59,013 bases of DNA, from IMG/VR virus record IMGVR_UViG_3300042516_003042, positions 1-59,013 of that record; one strand, 5' to 3'. Below are positions 52,411-58,907 of this stretch, in pieces; the first letter of the stretch is position 1, and each line of letters starts with the position of its first letter. The notes beneath the pieces were generated by a model, which worked only from the letters and a program-made list of their open reading frames with translations, was not told where the DNA came from and searched no databases. Source of the stretch: a virus. Made by a program: the position numbers and the translations under genes.

Positions 52411-52818
52411 TTATTCTGATTTAAAGGTTAATTCTTCACCTGTTAATGCATAATATAAGTTTTGTAATTGGTGGACATATTCAATATCGACCATTGAAAA
52501 TGCTCTTAAATCATCAAAAGAATTATCTAATATAAGATATTTGTTATCTTTTTTTCTAACATCAATCTGTAAATAATAATCATGATTTGGGTCAGTATAT
52601 GTAATATAATCATTATCACCTTTATCTATATTTTGGAATCCAAACTTATATAACCAATCTTCTGTTAATAAAATACCTTCTATATTCTCAATAAGTCCAA
52701 AATCTCCGCATCTAAATCCAACTTCTTCTTTACAAATTGAAGCGACCAAAGCTATCTCTTGATGGTCATCTCCATTCCATTTCACCCAATTCCCAATTCT
52801 TAACTCATTTGCTGTCAT
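52411..52818 (-). CDS. ELRIGNW-type Bacteroidota phage protein, 135 aa
   Basis: ATG 52818 (MTANELRIGNWVKWNGDDHQ). TEDWLYKFGFQ and VHQLQNLYYALTGEELTF are hallmarks of a widespread small protein of Bacteroidota phages, as I remember it. Function unknown. I prefer this start to 52860, which would overlap the previous gene. Confidence 0.78.
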   Translation of the reverse strand: MTANELRIGNWVKWNGDDHQEIALVASICKEEVGFRCGDFGLIENIEGILLTEDWLYKFGFQNIDKGDNDYITYTDPNHDYYLQIDVRKKDNKYLILDNSFDDLRAFSMVDIEYVHQLQNLYYALTGEELTFKSE

Positions 52819-52819
52819 A

Positions 52820-53611
52820 TTATTTCTTTTTAGATTTTTCAAACCATTTATTAATATCAAAACTCCAATTTAAAGGGGATGTATTTCTTACAGCACTTCT
52901 ATAATCAGATTGATGTTTTAATAATATTTCTAAAACTTCTTCCTCACTATACATCCTTTCTTGTTGCCATTTAGCACCATTCACAATACATTCTTTTACT
53001 TGAGTATCATAATACACTCTATCACCACTGTCATCTTTATAAGCATAATTTTCTTCAAGTATTCTTTCAGCAGCTTTTTCAGGTGTTTCTTGTTTAGGTT
53101 TACAATCACAGCTTCCCATTGTGCACCTACTTGTAAAATCAAATGGACAATCAAGTGTTTCTTGTTTAGGTTCTTCTTGTGGAATGAGGATTTTGTAAGT
53201 AAATCTATTTTCCCAATTGCTTTTATAATCAGGATTAGTTTCTTCTTTTTTAACCTCAACCCACTCACAACTTGGATTCTTAACTATAAATTCTAAAAAA
53301 TCATTATCAATAGCTTGTACACTATCGGCAATTAGGTCTTGGTCTGTTGTTAGGATGATTTTTAAACCAAACTCTAAGTAATATTGAGTATGTTTTGGTA
53401 TATTGAATTCACTTCTAAGAATTACGCCCCCATTGAATAATCCATAAATCCAATCTCCTTTTTTAATCTCTTCATCAGAAGTGATGTAGATGTTTACATA
53501 TCTTTCTTCATCTTGTATTGGTAAAATCTCTTTACATAAATGATATTTATTAGTAAAGAATTTAACTAACCTACTTGGTTTATCTGTTGGTAATAAATGT
53601 ATGTTTTTCAT
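52820..53611 (-). CDS. MKNIHLLPTDKPSRL-type Bacteroidota phage protein, 263 aa
   Basis: ATG 53611 opens with MKNIHLLPTDKPSRL, a start I know from prophage proteins of Flavobacteria. The middle has strands (GDWIYGLFNGGVILRSEF); two near-identical KQET segments surround a CxC-containing stretch (CTMGSCDCKPKQET). The end (MYSEEEVLEILLKHQSDY) is helical and common to this family. Function unknown. A frame extension to 53692 overlaps the upstream gene and is not used. Confidence 0.75.
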   Translation of the reverse strand: MKNIHLLPTDKPSRLVKFFTNKYHLCKEILPIQDEERYVNIYITSDEEIKKGDWIYGLFNGGVILRSEFNIPKHTQYYLEFGLKIILTTDQDLIADSVQAIDNDFLEFIVKNPSCEWVEVKKEETNPDYKSNWENRFTYKILIPQEEPKQETLDCPFDFTSRCTMGSCDCKPKQETPEKAAERILEENYAYKDDSGDRVYYDTQVKECIVNGAKWQQERMYSEEEVLEILLKHQSDYRSAVRNTSPLNWSFDINKWFEKSKKK

Positions 53612-53618
53612 CTTATTC

Positions 53619-53846
53619 TTATTTAAAGGTTTCGTTGTAGTATTGTTCTGCAGCCATTCTTTGCAATTCATTATCAGTCGCAATCCAAGCATTAACTATC
53701 TGCTCTTTTTCCATTTCTTTAGCTTTTTCAATAATTAAACTAAGTTCATCCATACTATATGGTTTATCTGTAAGCCACAAATGTCCACTTTCTGTTGTTT
53801 TTTCAATTAACCACTCAATTGCTGTTTGTTTATTACTAGTTACCAT
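53619..53846 (-). CDS. Bacteroidota phage-type hypothetical protein, 75 aa
   Basis: TAIEWLIEKTTESGHLWLTD, IIEKAKEMEKEQIVNAW and AEQYYNETF are the recurrent blocks of a small protein family I associate with Bacteroidota phages. Helical, function unknown. It lies 7 bp upstream of the 263-residue gene. Confidence 0.75.
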   Translation of the reverse strand: MVTSNKQTAIEWLIEKTTESGHLWLTDKPYSMDELSLIIEKAKEMEKEQIVNAWIATDNELQRMAAEQYYNETFK

Positions 53847-53850
53847 ATTA

Positions 53851-54375
53851 TTAATTTTTCTTTTCTAATATTAACTTATTATCTAATGCATATAATAGTT
53901 GTATAAAATATCTTTTATCTTTAGCAATAACATTTCCTGTATAGCTATCAAAACTTCTACCATTAGTCATTCTTATTTTAGACATAGGTAGTGTTCTTAG
54001 CAGTTTCATTTCTAATTCATTAATATTAAAATAAGCTTCTCCATCACAATTAAAGGATTTCCATGATTTTTTAACTATTTTTTCACCATTTTCAAATAGA
54101 ATAATAATTTCATCATTTTCATTACAGCTTCCAATACCAACCATAACCACAGTTATCATTTGAATAGATAAATTATCATTAATATAAGTGTCAACTATAA
54201 ATCCTTTTTCTTTAGTATCATTTGCAACAATAAAGTTTTTACTTCCGTATACATGTGTTTTTCCACTCATTGCATCTGAGCTTTTAATTACATAAACACT
54301 ATCTGGTTGTGCAAATAATGTTATTGTCACAAAACACATCATTAGTGTCATCATCGTTACTTTTAATTTGTTCAT
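53851..54375 (-). CDS. Secreted protein with signal peptide, 174 aa
   Basis: Starts MNKLKVTMMTLMMCFVTITLFAQ, a Sec signal peptide with the FAQ end typical of Bacteroidota exports (cleavage likely after AQ or A). The mature part is alternating strands with two cysteines (GSCNENDE, SFNCDGE). It would act in the periplasm or at the envelope. No family recognised. Export from a phage genome suggests a surface or superinfection role; that is inference. Confidence 0.78.
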   Translation of the reverse strand: MNKLKVTMMTLMMCFVTITLFAQPDSVYVIKSSDAMSGKTHVYGSKNFIVANDTKEKGFIVDTYINDNLSIQMITVVMVGIGSCNENDEIIILFENGEKIVKKSWKSFNCDGEAYFNINELEMKLLRTLPMSKIRMTNGRSFDSYTGNVIAKDKRYFIQLLYALDNKLILEKKN

Positions 54376-54734
54376 TTTATTTTATTTAATTTAGATTGTC
54401 CTAATGTATATACTTGATGAAAATCATCCCATTCTTCAGGTGTTAACTCTAATAGTCTTTCACCGACACTTTTTAAATACCAACCTTCACTATATTTGTG
54501 TACAGAAGCAATCATATAGCAAGTTTCTGGCAATGTAAAAAATGATTTTTGTATGCTACTTCCATTCTTTTGTAAGAAATCCCCACCAAAACTATCTACA
54601 TATCCATCAGCTCTATATTCTTCTTCTTTACCATATCGAGGATTATTTTGCCATTTGATTATTTCGTAAAATACCTCTTCTGTTTTAGTAGCCCTATACT
54701 TTCTAAATTCTATGTTATTTATTCTTATTTTCAT
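54372..54734 (-). CDS. Unknown protein, 120 aa
   Basis: MKIRINNIEFRKYRATKTEEVFYEIIKW, then RADGYVDSFGGDFLQKN and a helical end. No family recognised. It overlaps both neighbours by 4 bp (ATGA-type), so it is translated with the secreted protein. Confidence 0.7.
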   Translation of the reverse strand: MKIRINNIEFRKYRATKTEEVFYEIIKWQNNPRYGKEEEYRADGYVDSFGGDFLQKNGSSIQKSFFTLPETCYMIASVHKYSEGWYLKSVGERLLELTPEEWDDFHQVYTLGQSKLNKIK

Positions 54735-55216
54735 AATTGTTGTTTTAAATATTCAGATTTTAACACTTTAGTATAGTAATCTATAGTTTCTTTATTTCCG
54801 TTTGTACTAACTGTATATAGCAATGAAAATTCGTTCATACATTGCCGTATTCTTTCTAATTTAGATTTGGTTGTATCTGTATTTTTTTGATAATATAACC
54901 AAGCTTCCCAATAATGATGTTCTTGTGGTACATTAAATGTTATAGCAATTTGCCATTTAAAAAATACAAATGACCAAACTGGAGACCATTCAAATCTATA
55001 ATCTGTATCATTCCATTTTAATTTATAACCTAAACCAACAAAATCAAATCCTATTTTTTTAGGTACAAATTCTAAATAACCTTCTTTAGTTTTAGATTTA
55101 ACTGTTTTACGAGGAAAAAAATATGGTGTACCAATTGCTATTTTACCAATATAAAGATTTAGTTTAGGTCTTTTAAATGGTGAATTGAATGCTTTTAAAA
55201 AAGTAAATTTATTCAT
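54731..55216 (-). CDS. Unknown protein with Trp-rich centre, 161 aa
   Basis: FNSPFKRPKLNLYIGKIAIG at the start, a Trp/Phe-rich centre (WSPVWSFVFFKWQIAITFNV; EHHYWEAWLYYQKN) and a helical C-terminus. No family recognised. Overlaps both neighbours by 4 bp. Confidence 0.7.
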   Translation of the reverse strand: MNKFTFLKAFNSPFKRPKLNLYIGKIAIGTPYFFPRKTVKSKTKEGYLEFVPKKIGFDFVGLGYKLKWNDTDYRFEWSPVWSFVFFKWQIAITFNVPQEHHYWEAWLYYQKNTDTTKSKLERIRQCMNEFSLLYTVSTNGNKETIDYYTKVLKSEYLKQQL

Positions 55217-55491
55217 ATTGTTTTGTGTTTAGGTGAACATCCAAACCAATAAGCAGTAAAAAACATTTGATGTTTATGTTTTGGTACTTTATATTCTTTA
55301 AGCACTGTATTGATTATTTTTTGAGCAATGTCATCATCTAATTCATAATCCATAAATGGAATAGTTTTTTGACCAAATTCATTTATTTCAGCTTCAGACA
55401 TTAATTTATCAAAATCACCAATTGGTGTACTTGCAGCAAATGCTCTTCTATATATTTCAAGCATTATTTTTGTGTTTTTATCTATTTTCAT
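55213..55491 (-). CDS. Unknown helical protein, 92 aa
   Basis: MKIDKNTKIMLEIYRRAFAAS, then an acidic helical body and KHKHQMFFTAYWFGCSPKH. No family recognised. First gene of the 55.5-53.9 kb unit behind a core promoter. Confidence 0.7.
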   Translation of the reverse strand: MKIDKNTKIMLEIYRRAFAASTPIGDFDKLMSEAEINEFGQKTIPFMDYELDDDIAQKIINTVLKEYKVPKHKHQMFFTAYWFGCSPKHKTI

Positions 55492-55495
55492 ATTT

Positions 55496-55527
55496 TAAAT
55501 GTAAGTAAAATAATTGATGAAACCAAA
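55496..55527 (-). promoter_or_regulatory. Core promoter
   Basis: TTTG (55524-55527), 20-nt spacer, TACATTTA (55496-55503). Drives the overlapping gene run to its left. The start codon of the 92-residue gene lies only 4 nt downstream of the -7 box, so the leader is very short or absent. Confidence 0.65.
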
Positions 55528-55528
55528 T

Positions 55529-55882
55529 TTATTCTTGTAAAAATTGTTTAACATGTTTGCAATATCCTCTGAACCCGAACCCGGGGCAAGTACAAGAGTT
55601 ATAAGAGCCTTGTATAGTTACGGTATAATAGTCCTTACCATTACTAGATAGTACCTCGAAACTCTTTATAGTGGGTACTAGTGTAGTTGTGCTGTTAATA
55701 TCTCTATAAGGATGTTTCCATTGTGTACGAACCATTTCAAGAGTTACATTTTTAGGAGCAACATACCATTTACCACCTAATACAACAAAGTTATAGTACT
55801 CATCTTTACTGCGAATAATAGGAGGATAAATATCTTCCAGTACTAATTCAGGAGTCCAATCTGGATAGTTCGAATCTATCAT
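55529..55882 (-). CDS. SWIM-type zinc-finger protein, 117 aa
   Basis: The C-terminal 35 residues (YYTVTIQGSYNSCTCPGFG... YCKHV) give the CxC...CxH pattern of SWIM zinc fingers, which bind DNA or protein. The N-terminal part is unassigned. Its ATG overlaps the stop of the 43-residue membrane protein (ATGA). Confidence 0.8.
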   Translation of the reverse strand: MIDSNYPDWTPELVLEDIYPPIIRSKDEYYNFVVLGGKWYVAPKNVTLEMVRTQWKHPYRDINSTTTLVPTIKSFEVLSSNGKDYYTVTIQGSYNSCTCPGFGFRGYCKHVKQFLQE

Positions 55883-56010
55883 ATAATACTAGATATGTAT
55901 AATGATGCAAATAATATAACAGTCCATAATATTAGTACTGCAACACCTCCTATAATCTCATTAGGTGTTTCAGAATAAGTTTCTTTTAAAGTTTTAACCA
56001 TTTGTTTCAT
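55879..56010 (-). CDS. Small membrane protein, 43 aa
   Basis: ATG 56010 (MKQMVKTLKETYSETPNEII) followed by one transmembrane helix (GVAVLILWTVILFASLYISS). Coupled to the SWIM gene by an ATGA overlap and placed behind promoter module L, which supports a real gene despite its size. Confidence 0.72.
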   Translation of the reverse strand: MKQMVKTLKETYSETPNEIIGGVAVLILWTVILFASLYISSII

Positions 56011-56032
56011 AATCTTTATCTTTTAATATACT

Positions 56033-56097
56033 TAAATGTAGGTAAATTGTATCAAAAAACCAAATTTTAGCTCAAATTTTAAGAAATTTTAAGATAT
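56033..56097 (-). promoter_or_regulatory. Full promoter module L
   Basis: TTTG (56061-56064), 20-nt spacer, TACATTTA (56033-56040), upstream element variant at about 56077-56097. Nearly identical to modules A and B over the whole length. Confidence 0.82.
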
Positions 56098-56122
56098 AGT
56101 AGAAATATTATATATGATAGTA

Positions 56123-56147
56123 AGAAAAGCCCCCGATTTACGGAGGC
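56123..56147 (-). terminator. Rho-independent terminator
   Basis: Minus strand GCCTCCG-TAAA-TCGGGGGC followed by TTTTCTTACT; it lies 21 bp after the DUF805 gene. Confidence 0.8.
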
Positions 56148-56168
56148 TTAACTTATCAAAAACTAATA

Positions 56169-56492
56169 TTATTCTGCTGTAGGGACAGGGCCGAACTTAT
56201 TCTCGACATCTTGCCCTTTTGAAACCAATAATACAAAGTTATATATTGGTATTAATACAAACCAACCACTTTTACCTGTATCATGGATTCTTCTAATTGC
56301 TACTGCATATCCTGGAACTAGTAGACCAAGCGTATACAATGTAGACAATGCTGGTAGACCTATGATTGCTGTTACGAACCCAACAGCAAACGCTATTAAA
56401 AAGTTAAATAATACAAAGTACCAATATTCAGATCTGGTAGCTCTGCCATCGAAGTTTGCATAATTTTGTAATGCTTTTAAGTAATATTTCAT
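56169..56492 (-). CDS. DUF805 membrane protein, 107 aa
   Basis: FDGRATRSEYWYFVLFNFL, then membrane helices and VPGYAVAIRRIHDTGKSGW are the DUF805 (YhaH/YiaA) signature. These are small inner-membrane proteins of unknown function common in bacterial genomes and rare in phages. Full length for the family. It ends at a good terminator and stands as a single-gene unit. Confidence 0.9.
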   Translation of the reverse strand: MKYYLKALQNYANFDGRATRSEYWYFVLFNFLIAFAVGFVTAIIGLPALSTLYTLGLLVPGYAVAIRRIHDTGKSGWFVLIPIYNFVLLVSKGQDVENKFGPVPTAE

Positions 56493-56614
56493 ACGATTTT
56501 ATTTGTCCTACTCTTAAGGATTTTCAGTTACTCCCGTTTATTAAATAGTTTCTGCTCTATTAATACATTAATATAAGAAATAAAGATTAAATTACCAATA
56601 AATTTTTAATATTT
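56493..56614. promoter_or_regulatory. Divergent intergenic region
   Basis: Separates the leftward DUF805 gene from the only rightward gene. On the plus strand TATTTTTG (TAnnTTTG) occurs just before the TTG start at 56615, too close to serve a start there unless the leader is absent. Confidence 0.35.
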
Positions 56615-57109
56615 TTGAACATAAAGTTTTTACTATTTATACTTATCTGTATAACCTATTTTATGTCACCATTACTTCTATCATTTCTCCTAGCATTCAA
56701 TACAAATACTGATTCGTTAACAACACATCAATTTAGGTTATGGCAAAAGGTATATGACAATAAAAGACTTCATGTAATTAATCATAATATAACTGTGTCT
56801 GGTGTTATACATCATATTGAAAATTCATTTGATGGTGATATTCATATAAAATTAAAGTTAGATTCGGTTAGTTCTCAAAAGGTATATTTAGTTAATAAAA
56901 ATTACACCAAACAAGATTCATGCTTAGTAGCAGAGATAGTTTGTGGACATAGTACAATATTTCCTATCTGCCATATGTTTGACAATCCTATTCTAGTACC
57001 TAAGAAGGGGGATAAAGTTATAGTTACTGGTGCATTTGTTTATGACAAAAGACATAACTGGACTGAGATTCACCCTGTATATAATTTGGAAATTCTGCCT
57101 ATTAAATAG
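56615..57109 (+). CDS. Membrane-anchored or exported protein, OB-fold-like, 164 aa
   Basis: The only rightward gene. Reading from TTG 56615, it begins with a hydrophobic helix (FLLFILICITYFMSPLLLSF), then a folded part with DGDIHIKLKLDSVSSQKVYL, a Cys pair (EIVCGHSTIFPICHM) and the end KKGDKVIVTGAFVYDKRHNW, which looks like the last strands of an OB fold. ATG 56663 is an alternative start inside the helix. Its end overlaps the recombinase stop by 8 bp, tail to tail. Isolated, opposite orientation suggests acquisition as a unit or silent carriage. Confidence 0.72.
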   Translation: MNIKFLLFILICITYFMSPLLLSFLLAFNTNTDSLTTHQFRLWQKVYDNKRLHVINHNITVSGVIHHIENSFDGDIHIKLKLDSVSSQKVYLVNKNYTKQDSCLVAEIVCGHSTIFPICHMFDNPILVPKKGDKVIVTGAFVYDKRHNWTEIHPVYNLEILPIK

Positions 57110-57899
57110 GTAAATTAACAGAAGATAATAATTGATTAGATACATGAGTATATATCTCAGTAGTTTTCGATGATGAATGTCCTGCAATCTTTTGTATTAT
57201 TCGTAAATCAGTTCCGCTTTCTAATAAGTTAGTAAATGATGAATGTCGCAAGGTATGGATTGATGATGTATTGTCAATATATTTCTTATATATTTTCTGG
57301 CAGCTACCTATTGAATATTGGTTTGTAAATTGACCATTAAAGAGGTATTCAATTGGTTTATATTCTTTGAAATAATCTCTTAACAGATTAAGTACATTTG
57401 GCGAAAGAGGAACTATTCTGTCTTTTCTACCTTTTGCATTTTTGATATGAATAAGCATTCTTTTTGAATCAATATCTTCAATTTTTAGGTTAACAATTTC
57501 AGATACTCTTAATCCAACTGAATAAGTTAGGGTAAGAATTGCTTTGTGTTTAAGATTTTCAATTTGATTTAGTTTTTGTTTTATAAACTCACCATCAATC
57601 ACTCTGGGTAATTTCTTTTCTGATTTTGGTCTCTCTATTTTCGTTAAGTGTATATCTTTTTTATTTAAAATATATTTAGCAAAAAGTTTTAGAGCACCTA
57701 TATATTGGTTTTGTTGGCTGCATGATGTGTAAGGATATTTTTCAAGAAACGATACTATTTGTTGTGTTCTAATTTGGTATGGGTCTTTTATCCCACCATA
57801 TTCAATAAAATTTTTTAAATATGATGTATATAAATTTATACTACTCTGAGAATAGTTTTTATATCTTAATTTTTCTTGAAAATTTTTAAGAACTTGCAT
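57102..57899 (-). CDS. Tyrosine recombinase (XerC/D-type integrase), 265 aa
   Basis: An N-terminal SAM-like core-binding domain (LRYKNYSQSSINLYTSYLKN) and a catalytic domain with a complete active site: Arg131 (GLRVSEI), Lys156 region (NAKGRKDR), His215 and Arg218 (HTLRHS), His241 (GHSS) and Tyr250 (EIYTHV). It resembles integron integrases in the N-terminus but lacks the extra helix insertion that marks IntI, and is shorter (265 against about 320-340). It lies at the end of cassette array 2, its start 2 nt after the array end region, and reads in the same direction as the cassette genes. It may move the cassettes, resolve the genome or integrate the phage. Confidence 0.9.
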   Translation of the reverse strand: MQVLKNFQEKLRYKNYSQSSINLYTSYLKNFIEYGGIKDPYQIRTQQIVSFLEKYPYTSCSQQNQYIGALKLFAKYILNKKDIHLTKIERPKSEKKLPRVIDGEFIKQKLNQIENLKHKAILTLTYSVGLRVSEIVNLKIEDIDSKRMLIHIKNAKGRKDRIVPLSPNVLNLLRDYFKEYKPIEYLFNGQFTNQYSIGSCQKIYKKYIDNTSSIHTLRHSSFTNLLESGTDLRIIQKIAGHSSSKTTEIYTHVSNQLLSSVNLPI

Positions 57900-57900
57900 T

Positions 57901-57960
57901 TATAACTTATTGATTATTAATTGATTATATTGTGGTGCGTATATATAAGAGTTAGCGGTA
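57901..57960 (-). repeat. Array 2 end with shared element (copy 2)
   Basis: Minus strand TTACCGCTAAC then TCTTATATATACGCACC. The core 57940-57954 is identical to 48825-48839. ATAAGTTATAAATG beside the recombinase start could be a weak second core site, so the whole may be an attC relative or an attI-like target. Confidence 0.6.
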
Positions 57961-57963
57961 ATG

Positions 57964-58218
57964 TTACTCGACATCATCACTATAATCAATTTCAACCTTA
58001 TAACCCAAATGCTCTAATACTTGCCTAAGTATTGTTTCAGCATCTTGGTTATGACAAGGCAATTCAATATCATTAACGGTTGTAATTGTTCCGTAATTAT
58101 AGCAACATCCATCACCACAGCTATATCCGTATTCGTGCAGTTTGACCTTCAAAACACTACCGCTAACACTGTATTGCTGCAATAGCGGCTTGAAGTCATT
58201 AATTTCATCTTCGTGCAT
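57964..58218 (-). CDS. Cassette protein, Cys-rich loop, 84 aa
   Basis: MHEDEINDFKPLLQQYSVSGS, then YGYSCGDGCCYNYGTITTV and LPCHNQDAETILRQVLEHLG. Acidic overall; the CGDGCC segment could bind metal or form disulfides. No family recognised. It starts 20 nt after site J and stops 3 nt before the array-end core site. Confidence 0.7.
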   Translation of the reverse strand: MHEDEINDFKPLLQQYSVSGSVLKVKLHEYGYSCGDGCCYNYGTITTVNDIELPCHNQDAETILRQVLEHLGYKVEIDYSDDVE

Positions 58219-58238
58219 ATATTAAACTTTTATCTGTT

Positions 58239-58294
58239 ATTCAACTTTAGTTCTTCGATTGCCGCTACTGACAGCAATACTTTTACGTTAGCGG
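58239..58294 (-). repeat. attC-like site J
   Basis: Minus strand CCGCTAACGTAAAAGTATTGC, short loop, GCAATCGAAG ... AAGTTGAAT. 56 bp. GTTGAAT fits GTTRRRY. The stop codon of the 79-residue gene is in CGCTAACG. Confidence 0.7.
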
Positions 58295-58527
58295 AAATTC
58301 TTTATCCGTTGCTCCCACACCTTTGACTGTTTATACCTTGCATACTTTCTGCTCGTTTTCCAAGCAAAGTATTTTCCTGAAAGTTCTTGCCCCCAATCCC
58401 AACCAATACAAGAAGCCCACCAACTACTTCTAATTTCGTAATCCAAGAAAACGGATAAAAAACTATCCGCTAACACGGGTTTTGTGCCATTGGCGGTTTC
58501 GTTTTTCAATTTATCATTTGTACTCAT
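58288..58527 (-). CDS. Cassette protein whose start lies in an attC-like loop, 79 aa
   Basis: ATG 58527 (MSTNDKLKNETANGTKPVLA) is in the loop of site I and the frame reads through its second core site (VLA) into a Trp- and Lys-rich body (SSWWASCIGWDWGQELSGKY). There is no other ATG in the frame. The body has no recognised family. Either the attC supplies the start or the body uses a non-ATG start. Confidence 0.55.
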   Translation of the reverse strand: MSTNDKLKNETANGTKPVLADSFLSVFLDYEIRSSWWASCIGWDWGQELSGKYFAWKTSRKYARYKQSKVWEQRIKNFR

Positions 58528-58601
58528 ATCAAGTTTTGTTTTTTAATTTAACATTTGTGGTTTAATTCGCCAACGGACACAAAGCCCGAAAACGTTAGCG
58601 G
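58467..58601 (-). repeat. attC-like site I
   Basis: Minus strand CCGCTAACGTTTTCGGGC ... CGTTGGCG and CGCCAATGGCACAAAACCCG ... GTTAGCGG. Outer eight bases are perfect inverted copies; one arm has five surplus bases near its core site; the 75-nt centre contains a start codon. Confidence 0.88.
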
Positions 58602-58606
58602 TAATG

Positions 58607-58831
58607 CTAAAACAACAAGTCAATAGTTTTCTTATCATAATATCGTACCGTGTTTTTACTTCCACAATTACCACATTCATCATTAAAAGGTATATTACAC
58701 CCTTCCATTCCACAATCCTTACACCAAGTAAAAACACTATGTATGTTCTTACCAACAAGTTCTTTTTCCCAAGCACTACCGCTAACAAAGTATAAGCGTA
58801 ATGCTTTTATCCATTTAATAAAGTTTTTCAT
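58607..58831 (-). CDS. Cassette zinc-ribbon protein whose start lies in an attC-like loop, 74 aa
   Basis: ATG 58831 (MKNFIKWIKALRLYFVSGSA) lies in the loop of site H and the frame crosses its second core site (VSG). The body carries two CxxC-type pairs (CKDCGMEGC and CGNCG), a zinc-ribbon pattern. A TAnnTTTG sequence (TAAATTTG) sits upstream of the ATG within the same loop, so the site may bring its own promoter. Stop 5 nt before site I. Confidence 0.62.
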   Translation of the reverse strand: MKNFIKWIKALRLYFVSGSAWEKELVGKNIHSVFTWCKDCGMEGCNIPFNDECGNCGSKNTVRYYDKKTIDLLF

Positions 58832-58897
58832 ATATTTTAAGTTTTCGTTTTCAAATTTAACTATTTGTAAGCACTACGCTTATACCCAACCGTTATG
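58779..58897 (-). repeat. attC-like site H
   Basis: Minus strand CATAACGGTTGGGTATAAGCG ... and CGCTTATACTTTGTTAGCGG. Arms GTATAAGCGTAGTGC and GCATTACGCTTATAC pair with one mismatch; three surplus bases near the first core site; ~55-nt centre with TAAATTTG and an ATG. Confidence 0.85.
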
Positions 58898-58907
58898 TTT
58901 AATTAAA

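Noticed and set aside
58543-58795. Overlapping frames on both strands near the right edge
   Set aside because: The frame with the two CxxC pairs between attC-like sites is the better supported; the others are shadows of it.
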